Below, one piece after another: positions 1 to 9,337 of a stretch of DNA of 64,000 nucleotides. This DNA is from Rathayibacter rhapontici. GTDB lineage: Bacteria > Actinomycetota > Actinomycetes > Actinomycetales > Microbacteriaceae. Where the stretch lies: positions 1-64,000 of the forward strand of contig NZ_MUKN01000013.1 of the NCBI RefSeq assembly GCF_001995175.1. Direction: 5' to 3'. The notes below the pieces were generated by a model, which ran no database searches, had not been told where the DNA came from, and worked only from the letters and a program-made list of their open reading frames with translations. The first letter of the stretch is position 1. Each line of letters begins with the position of its first letter. The position numbers were made by a program, and so were the translations under genes.

Positions 1-1106
1 CCAGCAGCGCGGCGCGGGCGGCGGCCACCCAGACGGCGTCGGAGCGGGCCGGGCCCGAGGTGACGGGGGCGGCGGCCGTGGCGGCGGGACCCGTGCCCGC
101 CGCGTTCTCGGCGCGCACGGCGACCGTGTAGGTGCCCTCGGCGACCCCGCGCAGCACGGCGGTGCGGGCGGTCGCGGGGAGCGACTCCGTGACGGCGGCG
201 CCCCCGCTGACCGGGGTGAGGGTGACGCGGTAGCCCGAGACGGGGGCGCGGCCGGAGCCGGCGGGCGCGCCGGTCCACGAGACGCTCACACTGTCGTCGG
301 TCGACGTGGCGCCGACGCCGGATGGCTGGACGGTCGGCGCGACGAGGTCGGCCGAGTGCAGCGCGGCGACCTGCTCGGCGGTGAGCGCCTCGTCGAACAC
401 GCGCAGGTCGCGGAAGGACCCGGCGTAGGTGGGGTCGGTGCGGTAGTTGCTCTTCCCGATCAGCACGCTGAGCGGGCCGGCGAACTCGGCGATGCGCGTC
501 GTCTTCGGCACCGCCGGGCCCATCGGCACGCCGTCGAGGTAGCCGCGGATCGAGTCGGCCGTGATGACCGTGGTGTACTGCGCCCACCGCGAGCGGGGCG
601 CGGCGGGCACCGAGTTCGCCGTCGAGGACGGCCCGACCTCGGTCGACCAGGGCTGGGAGGCGCTGGCCCCGTTCGTGAACACGCTCTTCGCGGAGCCGCC
701 CGGGTTCGAGGGGTTCAGGAACCAGTAGTTCGTCGGCACGTCGGGGTTCGCCGCGGTGCCGAAGAAGAGGGCGGAGTAGTTGCCGTTCGGCACCTCGCGC
801 TTCACCCAGGTCGAGACCGTCAGGTCCTCGCCCTGGTCGGTGACGACCGCTGCGGGGAGGCTCGCGTGGGGGCCGGTGCCGGAGCCGCCGGGCAGGGTGA
901 GGCCGTCGGTCCAGGTGACGGCGCCGACCGCGCGGCCGTCGTAGTCGCCGGCGCTGTCGACGAGGTCGGTGCTCAGCGGGTAGTGGGCCGCGGGGGCGGG
1001 AGGGATCGCGGCCGCGGCCGCCCCTCCGCTCGCGACGAGCCCGGAGGCGAGGAGCAGTCCGCAGACGGCTCTGGAGAGCAGGGCGGTACGACGGGAACGG
1101 CGCATG
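1..1106 (-). CDS. Secreted LamG / fibronectin type III protein (3' end outside window)
   Basis: The reading frame starts at an ATG (1104-1106) behind an AAGGATG ribosome site and runs off the left edge without a stop. It begins with an Arg-rich n-region and a hydrophobic stretch ending in an Ala run, a Sec signal peptide. Next comes a LamG/concanavalin-like domain (residues ~40-230, with YWFLNPSN, STWVKRE and ITADSIRGYLDG), then an FN3 domain (~240-330, VSWTGAPAGSG...VSGYRVTL). Such proteins are usually extracellular carbohydrate-binding modules in front of a catalytic domain, but any catalytic part lies outside the window. The LamG segment resembles that of the protein starting at 62270 (YWxLNP, WxTEVGP, TTVI). 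Only the architecture is certain; the substrate is unknown. Confidence 0.8.
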
Positions 1107-1138
1107 TCACATCCTTGTGAACGAGGGAGTCACCGGAT

Positions 1139-1152
1139 GTTACCGTGAACAG
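1139..1152 (-). promoter_or_regulatory. Candidate operator upstream of the LamG/FN3 gene
   Basis: TGTTACCGTGAACA lies 33 bases before the start codon of the LamG/FN3 gene. It is a partial dyad with a central CG (TGTTnnCGnnAACA), the usual shape of a LacI-family site. On the gene's strand it reads TGTTCACGGTAACATCC, close to TGTTCACGTTCACATCC in front of the second LamG gene at 62177. Its function is inferred from shape and position only. Confidence 0.35.
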
Positions 1153-1225
1153 TTTCGGACGGGCAAGGGTGCCGGGGGCGAGTGCGGTTGCTGTCCCGCG
1201 GTCGTCGGGCCGGTCGGCAGTGCGG

Positions 1226-1804
1226 TCAGCGAGACGCCGCGGATCGCTCCGGCGACAGGCCGACAGCCCGGACGCGCCCCTCCGCCGCCTCCAGGACCAC
1301 CACCTCGCCGTTCGCGATCCGCGGGAACGGGCGGCCGGTCAGCACCGCGATCCCGCTGCGGAGGAACGCGCCGTGCCCCACGATCACGGTGCCGGGAGTC
1401 GCCAGCAGCGCCAGGGCGGGTCCGCTCCGGGCGGTCAGCTCGTCGGCGGTCTCGCCGCCCGGGTAGGCCCCGTCCGGCCAGCGGTGGAGAGCCTCGTCGA
1501 CCGGCACCCCCTCCGCGTCGCCGTAGTCGCGCTCGAGGAGCAGCGGCTCGAGCGCGGGAGCGGGCAGTCCGAGCTCCGCCGCCACGATCTCAGCGGTGCG
1601 CCTCGCGCGCACGAGCGGCGAGCACACGACCCGGGTCCACGGGTCGCCCGCGAGGGCGAGGGCCGCCGCGAGGGCCTCGCGGTGCCCTTCCTCGTCCAGC
1701 GGGAGGTCGGCGCGGCCCTGCAGGCGGCGCTCGGCGTTCCAGCGGGTGCGCCCGTGACGGATCAGCGCGGTGCTGTCCCTCTGAGGGATCGGCGGCGTGC
1801 TCAC
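1226..1804 (-). CDS. Histidine phosphatase family protein
   Basis: A 192-aa protein of the phosphoglycerate-mutase-like (histidine phosphatase) superfamily. [10 protein letters not shown] at residues 14-23 holds the phospho-accepting His17 of the RHG motif, and a second catalytic His sits in [10 protein letters not shown] near residue 155. It is cytoplasmic, with no signal sequence. The GTG start (1802-1804) overlaps the TGA of the upstream ABC ATPase gene (GTGA), so the two are probably translationally coupled. A longer in-frame extension upstream only reads through the ATPase gene and was rejected. Alongside a metallophosphoesterase in the same gene set, it suggests removal of phosphate from an imported phosphorylated substrate. 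The substrate cannot be read from sequence. Confidence 0.85.
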   Translation of the reverse strand: MSTPPIPQRDSTALIRHGRTRWNAERRLQGRADLPLDEEGHREALAAALALAGDPWTRVVCSPLVRARRTAEIVAAELGLPAPALEPLLLERDYGDAEGVPVDEALHRWPDGAYPGGETADELTARSGPALALLATPGTVIVGHGAFLRSGIAVLTGRPFPRIANGEVVVLEAAEGRVRAVGLSPERSAASR

Positions 1805-2855
1805 GCGGCGGGCCGCGCGTAGGCGACGGCCCGGTCGACGTGCACCCGCACGTCCGCGCCGACCTCCGGCCGGAAGCCCTCGCTCCGGCAGCGCAGCGGC
1901 AGCCCCGCCCAGTCGAGGACGACGTCGTTGCCGGTGCGGCCGAAGAGCGAGGACACCACGGTCGCGGTCGTGCCGTCGGCGGCGGCGGGCTCGATCCGCA
2001 CGTCGTCGGGCAGGATCGCGACCTCGCAGTCGCCGTCGGGGTAGTCGCCGTCCAGCCGCGCCGGGTCCAGTCGCAGCGGGTGCGCCTCGGCGGTGAAGCC
2101 GTCGGCCGATCGTCGGCCCGCGACGGTGGTCGCGTCCGAGAGGAACCGGGCCACCAGCGCGGAAGCCGGGCGCTCGAGGAGCTCGGCGGGTGAGGCGACC
2201 TGCTGGATCCGGCCCGAGTCGAGCACCACGACGCGGTCGGCCAGCGCGAGCGCCTCCTCGCGGTCGTGGGTGACGTGCAGCACGGTGAGCCCCATCCGCC
2301 GGGTGAGCGACTGCAGCTCGATCCGGAGGCGGTCGCGCAGCGGCTCGTCGAGAGCCGAGAGCGCCTCGTCGAGCAGCAGGACGCGCGGCTCGGCGATCAG
2401 GCGCGGGCGATCGCGACCCGCTGGCGCTGTCCGCCCGAGAGGGTGGCCGGATCGCGGCGCTCGGCCCCCTCCAGCCCCACGAGCTCGAGCACCTCGGCGA
2501 CGCGGCGTGCACGGGAGCGGCGGTCGACCCCCGAGCGCCGCAGCGGGTAGTCGATGTTGCGGCCGACGTTCCAGTGCGGCCACACCGCGTGCTGCTGGAA
2601 GACCATGCCGAGTCCGCGCGCCTCGGGCGGAACGAACGCCGATCTGCTCGACACCACCGTCTCGCCGAGCCGGATCGTGCCGGAGGTGGGCGCGAGGAAT
2701 CCCGCGACCGAGCGGAGCAGGGTGGTCTTGCCCGATCCGGAGGGGCCGACGAGCGCGACGAACTCGCCGTCGCCGACCCGGAGGTCGATGTCGGCGAGCC
2801 CGACGGCGCCGGACGGGTAGCGCAGCGAGACGGAGTCGAGGGTGACGGAGGCCAC
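1801..2855 (-). pseudogene. ABC transporter ATPase, iron/2-aminoethylphosphonate type (frameshifted)
   Basis: ATPase subunit of the importer encoded with 2865-4550 and 4551-5590. The first 152 residues carry Walker A (GPSGSGKTT, ~37-45), a Q-loop and the signature LSGGQRQR. The frame then ends at 2397. The remainder (Walker [15 protein letters not shown], the H-loop HVTHD and a C-terminal TOBE-like domain) continues in another frame to 1801. The break is the codon run GCC TGA TC, where a three-C run (GCCCTGATC) would restore frame; the total length is one base short of a multiple of three. Either the gene is truly inactivated or, more likely given the same fault elsewhere in the window, one C was lost in sequencing. 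Confidence 0.85.
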
Positions 2856-2864
2856 GGCGACCTT

Positions 2865-4550
2865 TCAGCGGGGAGAGCGGGCGGCGAGTCCGAGACCGGC
2901 GAGCCCGACGAGGGTGATGAGGAGGGAGAGCGCGGCGGCCGTGTTGTAGGCGCCGGCCTGCTGCAGGTTGAAGATCGCGACGCCGAGGGTCTGCGCGCCG
3001 GGGGAGAGCAGCAGGACCGAGAGGGTCAGCTCCCGGACCGCGGTGAGCGCGACCAGGACGGCGCCCGAGATCGCGGCGGGCACCGCCATCCGGCACGAGA
3101 TGTCGAGGAGGGCGCGCAGTGCTCCCGCGCCCGAGACGCGGGCCGCCTCCTCCGCCGTGAGGGGAGTGGCGCGCAGCGGAGCCGCGACCGCCTGCACGAC
3201 GAGGGCGACGAACGACGTGATGTAGGCGCAGAGGATCAGCCAGGGCGTGTTGAACAGCCCGATCCGCGGGGCGAGGACGAGCCACGCCACCGCGATGACG
3301 AGCCCGGGCACCGCCTGGGGGAGCAGGGCCACGGCCCGCAGCGCGCCGTTGTCGCGCGCGCGGGTCCTCGTGGTCAGCGCGCCGATGCCGAGCCCGAGGA
3401 CTCCGCAGACGAGGCCGGCGAGGGCGGCGAGCAGGACGGACGTCGTCGCTCCGGTGATCGTGTTCTTCGCGGTGACGGCCCGGGTCAGGTTGTCGAGGGT
3501 GAGGTTCTCGAGCGTCAGCGGCACTCCGGGTGCGGGCAGCAGAGCCTGGCTGAGCAGGGCGAGGAGCGGGAGCAGGGTGAGGGCCAGCACGAAGCCCCAC
3601 GTCGCGACGGCCGCGGCACCCCGCGCCGGCCCGAGCGGGAGCCGCTGCGGGGTCGACGTGGAGGAGTCGAGCTCGACCCGGCGCCGGCCCAGCAGCAGGT
3701 CTAGGACGAGGGCGGCGAGGGCGACGACCAGCAGCACCGCGCCGATCGTGGCGACGACCTCGAGCGGGCGGTCGACGGTGCCCGACTGGATGTAGCGGTA
3801 GACGAGCGTCGAGAGCGTCGTGTACCGCTCGGGCAGTCCGATGATCGAGGGGATGCCGAAGTCGGCGAGGTTGCCGACGGCGATCAGGAGGAACGCGGAG
3901 GCGATCGCGGGGCGCAGCAGCGGCACCGTGATGGTCGTGAGGGCGCGCAGGGCCGACGCCCCGCCGATCCGCGCCGCCAGCTCGAGGTCGACCGGGATCC
4001 GGCGGATCGCGGCCGAGACGATCAGCATTGCGATCGGGTAGCTGTGGACGGTGAGCAGGAACACGACTCCGTCGCCGCCGTAGACGCTCCACAGCGGCCC
4101 GCCGGTCAGGCCGCGCCACCACAGGTTGACCGCGCTGGTGGGCCCGGCGAGGCCGACCCAGGCGATCGCGCCGACGAACGGAGGGACGAGCAGCGGGCTC
4201 AGGGCGAGCATCCGCAGGGCGCGGCGGCCGGGCAGGTCGGTGCGGTCGAGCAGCACTGCGAGCACCGTGCCGACGAGCACGGCGAGGGCGCCCGAGAGGG
4301 TGGAGGAGACGAGGCTGTTGACGCCCGCCTCGACGACGTCGCCCTCGAGCAGCGTGCCGACGTGGCTCCCGCCCGCCGCGAGGACCAGGACGGTGCCCAG
4401 CGGCACCAGCACCAGCGCCCCGCAGGCCGCCCAGAGCAGCAGCCGGAGCGCGCTCGCCCCCGAGAGCCGGGGCGCGCCCGGCAGCCGGGGCGCGCGCCCG
4501 CGACGCCGACCGGGGGCGGTCGACGTCGCGAGCACGGAGGAGGCCGTCAT
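2865..4550 (-). CDS. ABC transporter permease, fused two-domain (FbpB/ThiP-like)
   Basis: A 561-aa integral membrane protein made of two binding-protein-dependent transport permease domains in one chain, about six helices each, separated near residue 285-310 by a polar linker ([14 protein letters not shown]). Each half has an EAA-type coupling loop: [12 protein letters not shown] near residue 195 and [12 protein letters not shown] near residue 470. This fused arrangement is typical of importers for Fe(III), thiamine and 2-aminoethylphosphonate. The start lies directly after the stop of the SBP gene, and the ATPase follows after 9 bases, so the three form one operon. The phosphatase genes alongside favour a phosphorus compound over iron, which is inference. 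Confidence 0.85.
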   Translation of the reverse strand: MTASSVLATSTAPGRRRGRAPRLPGAPRLSGASALRLLLWAACGALVLVPLGTVLVLAAGGSHVGTLLEGDVVEAGVNSLVSSTLSGALAVLVGTVLAVLLDRTDLPGRRALRMLALSPLLVPPFVGAIAWVGLAGPTSAVNLWWRGLTGGPLWSVYGGDGVVFLLTVHSYPIAMLIVSAAIRRIPVDLELAARIGGASALRALTTITVPLLRPAIASAFLLIAVGNLADFGIPSIIGLPERYTTLSTLVYRYIQSGTVDRPLEVVATIGAVLLVVALAALVLDLLLGRRRVELDSSTSTPQRLPLGPARGAAAVATWGFVLALTLLPLLALLSQALLPAPGVPLTLENLTLDNLTRAVTAKNTITGATTSVLLAALAGLVCGVLGLGIGALTTRTRARDNGALRAVALLPQAVPGLVIAVAWLVLAPRIGLFNTPWLILCAYITSFVALVVQAVAAPLRATPLTAEEAARVSGAGALRALLDISCRMAVPAAISGAVLVALTAVRELTLSVLLLSPGAQTLGVAIFNLQQAGAYNTAAALSLLITLVGLAGLGLAARSPR

Positions 4551-5590
4551 CTACTGGAAGAGCGAGTTGAACGTCGCGACCGCGGCGTCCTGGCTGTCGC
4601 GGATCGTCTGCAGGTCGGGCGAGAGCACGGTGATCTCGTCCATCGCCGGAGCGCCCTCGGGGGTGCCGACGTCCGAGCGGACGGGGAGGTAGGACTGCTG
4701 GACCGCGAGCGTCTGACCGGCCTCGCTGACGAGGAAGTCGACGAACAGCTCCGACGCGGCCTGCTCGTCGGTGTCGGCGAAGATGCCGGCCGGCTGCGAG
4801 ACGTAGGGCACGCCCTCGGTGGGGTACGCGACGGCGATCGGAGAGCCCTGGGCGGCGAGCTCGCGCACCAGGTAGTCCACGACGATCCCGACCGGCTGGG
4901 TGCCCGAGGCGACGGCCTGCGAGACCGGGCCGTTGCTGTCGGCGATCACCGGGCGGTTGGCGGCGAGCTCGGTCAGCCAGGACTCGCCCAGCGAGGGCTC
5001 GTCGAGCCAGACGGCGGCGTTGTAGGCGGCCGCGCCCGAGACGTCGGGGTTCGGCATCACGAGGCGGTCGGCGTAGGACGGGTCGGTGAGGTCGGCCCAC
5101 GACTCGGGGGCGTCGGCCTCCTCGACGAGACCGGTGTTGTAGGCGATGACGGTCGGGATGATCCGGGTGCCCGTGTAGTAGCCCTCGGGGTCGACGCGTC
5201 CGGGTTCAGGGCGTCGACGTCGGCGGGCGAGTACTGCAGCAGCAGGTCCTCGGCGGCGTAGTCCTCGAAGGTGCCCGCGTCGGCGGCGAGGAGCACGTCG
5301 GCCTGCACGGCGCCGGCGGTGCGCTCGGACTCGATGCGGGCGGTCAGGTCGCCGGTGCCGGCGCGGAAGACCTCGACGGTGATCTCGGGGTGCTCCTCGT
5401 TGAAGGCGGCGACGAGGGCGTCGGCCTTCTCCTGCGGCTCGGAGGTGTAGAGCGTGATCGTGGCCGGCCGGGCGGCGGAGTCGCTCGCGGGGGCGGACTC
5501 GGCCGACTCCGCTCCTCCGCTGCAGCCGGCGAGGAGGAGGGTCGTGAGGGCGAAGGCCGGAACAGCGGCGGAACGCAGGAGGCGGGGCAT
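4551..5590 (-). pseudogene. ABC transporter substrate-binding lipoprotein, class-1 type (frameshifted)
   Basis: Periplasmic-type binding protein of the Fe/2-AEP/thiamine group. It starts at an ATG (5588-5590) with a lipoprotein signal ending in the lipobox LLLAGCSGG. The N-lobe (TITLYTSEPQEKADALVAAF) and C-lobe ([17 protein letters not shown] ... FNSLFQ) are both present but in different frames. The switch is near 5190-5200, after LNPDAS; one lost base there (GCGTC[C]GACCCCGAG) restores [15 protein letters not shown]. Full length would be about 346 residues, normal for the family. It is first in the operon with the permease and ATPase. Whether the break is real needs reads. Confidence 0.8.
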
Positions 5591-5633
5591 GGTGGTGTCC
5601 TTCTTCTGGAGGGAGGGCTTCGGGAGGCGGGGA

Positions 5634-6432
5634 TCAGAGGGCGACGGCGCGGCGCGCGGCCGTGACGAAGAGCGGCTCGGGCGTGCGCATGCTGACGGTG
5701 GTCGCGCCGACGGAGCGCGCGTCGAGGTGCACGAGCGAGAACATGGCGGAGTCGTGGCCGCTGACGGTGTCCGGACCCGCGTTCATCACCTGGTGGTAGG
5801 CGAGCGAGGGACCGACCGAGACCGGCACCGAGCCGACGACCGCGGCGAGGGGGTGGTGGAAGTGCCCCGCGAGGACGAGCCGGACGCGGTTCCGGCGAGC
5901 ACGGCGAGGAACTCGTCGGCGTCGCGCAGGCCCTGCTGCGCGAGGGTCGCAGCGGGGATCCGAGCGGCGGGTGGTGCAGCGCGACGACGGTGCCGGAGGG
6001 GTGCGGCACCGCGAGCCTCTCGGCCAGCCAGCGCAGGCGCGCCGGTCCGAGCGCGCCGTCGCCGGAGTCGAGGAGGACGAGGCGCACCGCGTCGAGCTCG
6101 ACGACGCGGTCGTGCCCCGCGGAGTGGCCCGGCAGGATCCGCGCGGCCACCGGGTCGTCGTGGTTGCCGAGCGTCGTCAGCACCGGAGCGCCGACGCGGT
6201 CCTCCAGGCGCTCGAGGGCCCGGGCGAGCGAGGAGTACGCGCTCGCGTGGCCCCGCTGCACGAGGTCGCCCGTGACGACGATCGCCTCGGGCGTGATCCC
6301 GGCGTCGAGGGCGTAGGTGCCGACCAGCTCGAGTCGCTCGAGGCCGTCGACCGCTCCGTAGAGCAGCTCGCCGTCGGTCGCGTGGACGTCGCTGACGTGC
6401 AGGATCGTGACGCGGCCGTTCTCGGTGCTCAC
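5634..6432 (-). pseudogene. Metallophosphoesterase, cyclic-nucleotide phosphodiesterase (CpdA/Icc-like) type (two frame breaks)
   Basis: Calcineurin-like phosphoesterase. The metal-binding blocks are visible: ILHVSDVHA (residues 9-17), VVTGDLVQRG (~51), TLGNHDDP (~88), ALHHPPLG (~150) and AGHFHHPLA in the last third. The protein reads cleanly to HHPPLGSPL, then shifts frame twice (near 5958 and near 5890) before the C-terminal part ending at 5634. The length is two bases short of a whole codon count, matching two single-base losses. It lies 43 bases upstream of the SBP start and probably heads or joins that operon. The activity is on phosphodiesters or phosphomonoesters; the substrate is unknown. 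Confidence 0.75.
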
Positions 6433-6541
6433 CGCGTCATCCCGTTCCCGCGTTCCACCCGATGCGGAACGTCGTTACGGAGCCAGGGTCGGCGGGTCCG
6501 ATGAACGTCGGGTAACGAGGGCGCGGCCTCGGTGCGAACGA

Positions 6542-7402
6542 TCAGATCTCGTCGGTGAGCGCCTCCGCGACCACGTCCCGCATGCCGGCGCCGGTCGGTG
6601 CGAGGCGGCGGGCGAGCTGCGAGTGCAGCACGTGCAGCAGCACCGTCTGGTTCAGGCGGCTGAGGAACGGATCGACGCCGTGGCCGTCGCCGGTCGGCGA
6701 GCTGATGAGCGCCACGGTCGCCAGCCGCGCGAGGGGCGCCCGGGCGAAGCTGGTGATCGCGAGGACGTCGGCGCCCCGATCGGCGGCGGCACGGCAGGCG
6801 GCCAGCGTGTGCGCGTTCGCTCCGGAGTAGCTGACGGCGAGGCACACGTCGCCGGGCTCGAGCGCGTGCGCGGCGAACTGCTGTGCCAGGACGTCGGCGG
6901 GCGCCTCGACCGAGCGGCCCAGGGTGCTCAGCCGCAGCGCCGCGTCCTGGAGGGGTGGGCCCGAGAAGCCGTTGCCGACCAGCACCAGGCGGTGCGCGGT
7001 GGCGAGCAGGTCGACGGCCCGGCCCACCGCCTCCGGATCGACGCCCTCGCGGGCCAGGCGCAGGGCGGCGACGGCGTCGTCGAAGACGGTGCGGACGCCT
7101 CCGTCGGAGGCCGCCGCGTCGACTCCCGTCCGGGGCGTCGACCGCGCCAGCTCGAGGCGGAGGTGCTGGAACCCGCGGAACCCGAGGCTCTGGCAGGCCC
7201 GGATGACCGTCGCGGCCGACGTCTCGGCGGCGGTCGCGAGCTCGGTCGTGGACCAGTCGACGACGTCCTCCGGCCGGCTGAGCACGACCCGCGCCACGCG
7301 GCGCTCGCTCGGTCCGAGGCGCCCGGAGGCGGCTCTCAGCTGGGCCAGGAGCGTGCTGTCACCGGTGGTCGCGGTGGTCGGGCGGGGCTCCGGCGTCGGC
7401 AT
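6542..7402 (-). CDS. MurR/RpiR family transcriptional regulator
   Basis: A 286-aa regulator with an N-terminal RpiR helix-turn-helix (residues ~20-95, with WSTTELATAAETSAATVIRA) and a C-terminal SIS sugar-phosphate isomerase-like domain (~120-260, with LVLVGNGFSG and AVSYSGANAHT). Family members bind phosphosugars or related effectors and usually control adjacent transport and catabolism genes. It is on the same strand, 109 bases upstream of the metallophosphoesterase, so it is the likely local regulator of the phosphoester/ABC gene set. The ATG at 7400-7402 was chosen because the upstream extension has no coding character. Confidence 0.8.
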   Translation of the reverse strand: MPTPEPRPTTATTGDSTLLAQLRAASGRLGPSERRVARVVLSRPEDVVDWSTTELATAAETSAATVIRACQSLGFRGFQHLRLELARSTPRTGVDAAASDGGVRTVFDDAVAALRLAREGVDPEAVGRAVDLLATAHRLVLVGNGFSGPPLQDAALRLSTLGRSVEAPADVLAQQFAAHALEPGDVCLAVSYSGANAHTLAACRAAADRGADVLAITSFARAPLARLATVALISSPTGDGHGVDPFLSRLNQTVLLHVLHSQLARRLAPTGAGMRDVVAEALTDEI

Positions 7403-7590
7403 CCGCGGAGCATAGCGAACGGAGGTGGCGCGCTCCGGGCGTCCGTGTGGGCGCCGAACGATTGGCTGCGCGCCTCGATCGGCACCGGCGGCCGGACGCG
7501 CGCGCCTCCGGCCGCCGTTCGCGACGGATCGACGCGGGAAGCCGGTCAAGCCCCTCCCACCCGCGGCACGGCTCCGCTTGTCTGAAGACC

Positions 7591-8049
7591 GTGGGGACGG
7601 CGGCGGAGAGACGGATCGTGCGCGAGCGCGCCTACCAGGGCGGGTTCCTGATCGGCGTCGCGCTGATGGCGGCCGTCGACGAGATCGTGTTCCACCAGAT
7701 CCTCGGCTGGCACCACTTCTACGACCGGTCCACCCCCGCCATCGGACTGCTGTCGGACGGACTGCTGCACGCGGTCGAGGTCGTCGCGCTGGTCGCCGGG
7801 TTCTTCCTGCTGCTGGATGCGCGGCGCCGCTCGGCACTGCGCGCGGGGGTCGCGGTGGCGGGCGGCCTCACCGGCGCGGGCCTCTTCCAGCTGTGGGACG
7901 GCGTCGTCGACCACAAGCTGCTCCGCGTGCACCAGGTGCGGTACGAGGTCGACCTGCTGCCGTACGACCTCGCCTGGATCGCGTCGGGCGCGCTCCTGCT
8001 CGTCGCGGGGATCGTGCTGTCGGTTCGCGCGCGGCGGCGCACCGCGTGA
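7591..8049 (+). CDS. DUF2243 family membrane protein
   Basis: About 152 residues with four predicted membrane segments. The family pattern is clear: GFLIGVALMAAVDEIVFHQIL at the start, LLSDGLLHA in the middle, and GLFQLWDGVVDHKLL near residue 100, giving conserved His/Asp/Glu residues in or near the membrane. Function is unknown. It overlaps the next gene by GTGA, and that neighbour is a CtaG-like protein, a pairing that hints at a role around respiratory oxidase assembly or copper. Start choice is between GTG 7591 and GTG 7618; both keep the whole domain. Confidence 0.75.
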   Translation: MGTAAERRIVRERAYQGGFLIGVALMAAVDEIVFHQILGWHHFYDRSTPAIGLLSDGLLHAVEVVALVAGFFLLLDARRRSALRAGVAVAGGLTGAGLFQLWDGVVDHKLLRVHQVRYEVDLLPYDLAWIASGALLLVAGIVLSVRARRRTA

Positions 8050-8831
8050 CTCCGCACGGCCATCCCCTGCTCGATCCCGGGCTCCTGCTGAGCGCGCCCC
8101 TCGTCGTCGCGGCGGCGCTCGCCGTGGGAGCGAGCCGGGCCGAGTCCCGTCGCCGCCGCCCCTGGCCGGTGCGCCGGCTCCTCCTGCTGCTCACGGGCCT
8201 CGGAGTCGCGATCGCGTCGCTGACCGGCCCGTTCGCGCAGTGGGCGCACGCGGATCCACGGGGCGCGATGCTCTCGCATCTCGCGCTGGGCCTGCTCGCG
8301 CCGCTCCTGATCATGACCTCGGCGCCCGTCACCCTCGCCCTGCGCGCCCTCGACGTCACCGCCGCCCGCCGGCTCTCCCGCGTGCTGCGGAGCCGCCCCG
8401 CGCGCGTGCTCGCGCATCCGATCCCCGCCGTCCTGCTCTCGACCGGCTCGCTCTGGCTCGTGCACGCGACGGGCCTGCTCGGGGCCGCGCACGCGGATCC
8501 GCTGCTGCACGCTCTGCTGGGCGTGCACTTCCTCGCCTCGGGCTGCCTGCTCACCGGCGCGCTGGTCGGCGTCGACCCGGCGCCGCACCGCGGGCCGTTC
8601 GGACTGCGGCTCGGAGTGGTCCTCGGCAGCATCGCCGCGCACGCGCTGCTCGGCACGACCCTCTACGCCGAGGCGGCGAGCGGCGCCGAGCGGCAGGCCG
8701 CGCAGATCCTGTACTACGGAGGCGACCTGCTCGAACTCGCGCTCGTCACGGTCCTCTTCGCGCAGCAGTACGCGGCGACGGCCCCCGGGAGGCCGCGCAA
8801 CCCCCTCCGCCGCCGCCCGGCGCATCCGTAG
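8046..8831 (+). CDS. CtaG-like cytochrome c oxidase assembly membrane protein
   Basis: A 261-aa polytopic protein of the caa3-type oxidase assembly factor (CtaG/DUF1404-like) family: about seven helices, with conserved His positions in AQWAHADPRGAMLSHL, LHALLGVHFLASG and GSIAAHALLGTTLY, and the C-terminal YYGGDLLELAL. Family members assist copper delivery to oxidase subunit I. The GTG start (8046-8048) overlaps the stop of the DUF2243 gene, so the two are co-translated. No oxidase gene is adjacent; an orphan subunit I lies at 52339. The family call is good, the biochemical role is inferred. Confidence 0.75.
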   Translation: MTPHGHPLLDPGLLLSAPLVVAAALAVGASRAESRRRRPWPVRRLLLLLTGLGVAIASLTGPFAQWAHADPRGAMLSHLALGLLAPLLIMTSAPVTLALRALDVTAARRLSRVLRSRPARVLAHPIPAVLLSTGSLWLVHATGLLGAAHADPLLHALLGVHFLASGCLLTGALVGVDPAPHRGPFGLRLGVVLGSIAAHALLGTTLYAEAASGAERQAAQILYYGGDLLELALVTVLFAQQYAATAPGRPRNPLRRRPAHP

Positions 8832-8840
8832 AGTCGCCGG

Positions 8841-9092
8841 ATGCTGCTGATCTTCGGAACCCGCTCCATCGAGGACGTCCTGCGCGTGCTCGTCTTCGTC
8901 TGCCGCGTCTGCGGAGTGCGCGACGAGCAGCGCGTGATCCGGAGCCGGACGCGGCTGTCCCTCTTCTTCGTCCCGCTGCTCACGGTGTCGTCGCGGTACC
9001 TGCTCGAGTGCAACAACTGCGGGACGGTGTCGCGCATCACGAAGCAGGAGGCGGAGGGCACCGTCCGCTGGGCGGGCAACTCGGACGCCTGA
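8841..9092 (+). CDS. Small zinc-ribbon protein
   Basis: An 83-aa protein with two CxxC knuckles, CRVCG (residues 22-26) and CNNCG (~57-61), separated by a hydrophobic stretch (LSLFFVPLLTV). This is the pattern of the zinc-ribbon family (zinc_ribbon_15) common in actinobacteria and of unknown function. It sits 9 bases after the CtaG-like gene on the same strand, so it is probably the last gene of that operon. The ATG at 8841 is the only good start. Confidence 0.75.
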   Translation: MLLIFGTRSIEDVLRVLVFVCRVCGVRDEQRVIRSRTRLSLFFVPLLTVSSRYLLECNNCGTVSRITKQEAEGTVRWAGNSDA

Positions 9093-9114
9093 CGCGGGTC
9101 GCGCGGACGCGGAC

Positions 9115-9330
9115 CGGGCCCTGGGTCGCCCCGAGCGTCCGATCCGCGTCCACTCGTGAAGCGCGGACGCCGCGAGTGGTCGCGCATCAGGGTCCGCACT
9201 GTGTCGTCAGCCCGTTCCGCGCCCACTCGCGAGACCCGGCCGCCGCCGGTGGGTGCCGGCCGGGCTCCGAGAGGCGTCGAGCGCCCGTCTCGCGTCCACT
9301 CGAGAGCGCCCTGTCCGGTCCGCGGGCACT
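9115..9330. repeat. Intergenic CCACTCG palindromic repeat cluster
   Basis: Gene-free spacer between convergent units, filled with repeated short motifs. Copies of CCACTCG or CACTCG occur after CGCG at 9147 (GATCCGCGTCCACTCG), 9219 (GTTCCGCGCCCACTCG), 9293 (CGCGTCCACTCGAG) and 9327 (CGCGGGCACTCG), with an inverted CGCGAGTGG at 9172. Facing copies can form hairpins. Related motifs recur at 37082-37262 and 61920-62110. Confidence 0.55.
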
Positions 9331-9337
9331 CGCCGGT

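Noticed and set aside
1801-5100. Very long minus-strand frame (1099 codons) through the ABC transporter genes
   Set aside because: Only its last ~200 codons are the real ATPase C-terminus; the rest is an Arg/Ala/Pro-rich shadow of the permease and binding-protein genes.
4044-5261. Plus-strand frames of 405 and 369 codons (also 43359-45545, 47673-49724) as genes
   Set aside because: They are antisense to transporter and catalase genes, rich in Arg/Gly/Asp/Val from GC-rich third positions, with no motifs or ribosome sites.
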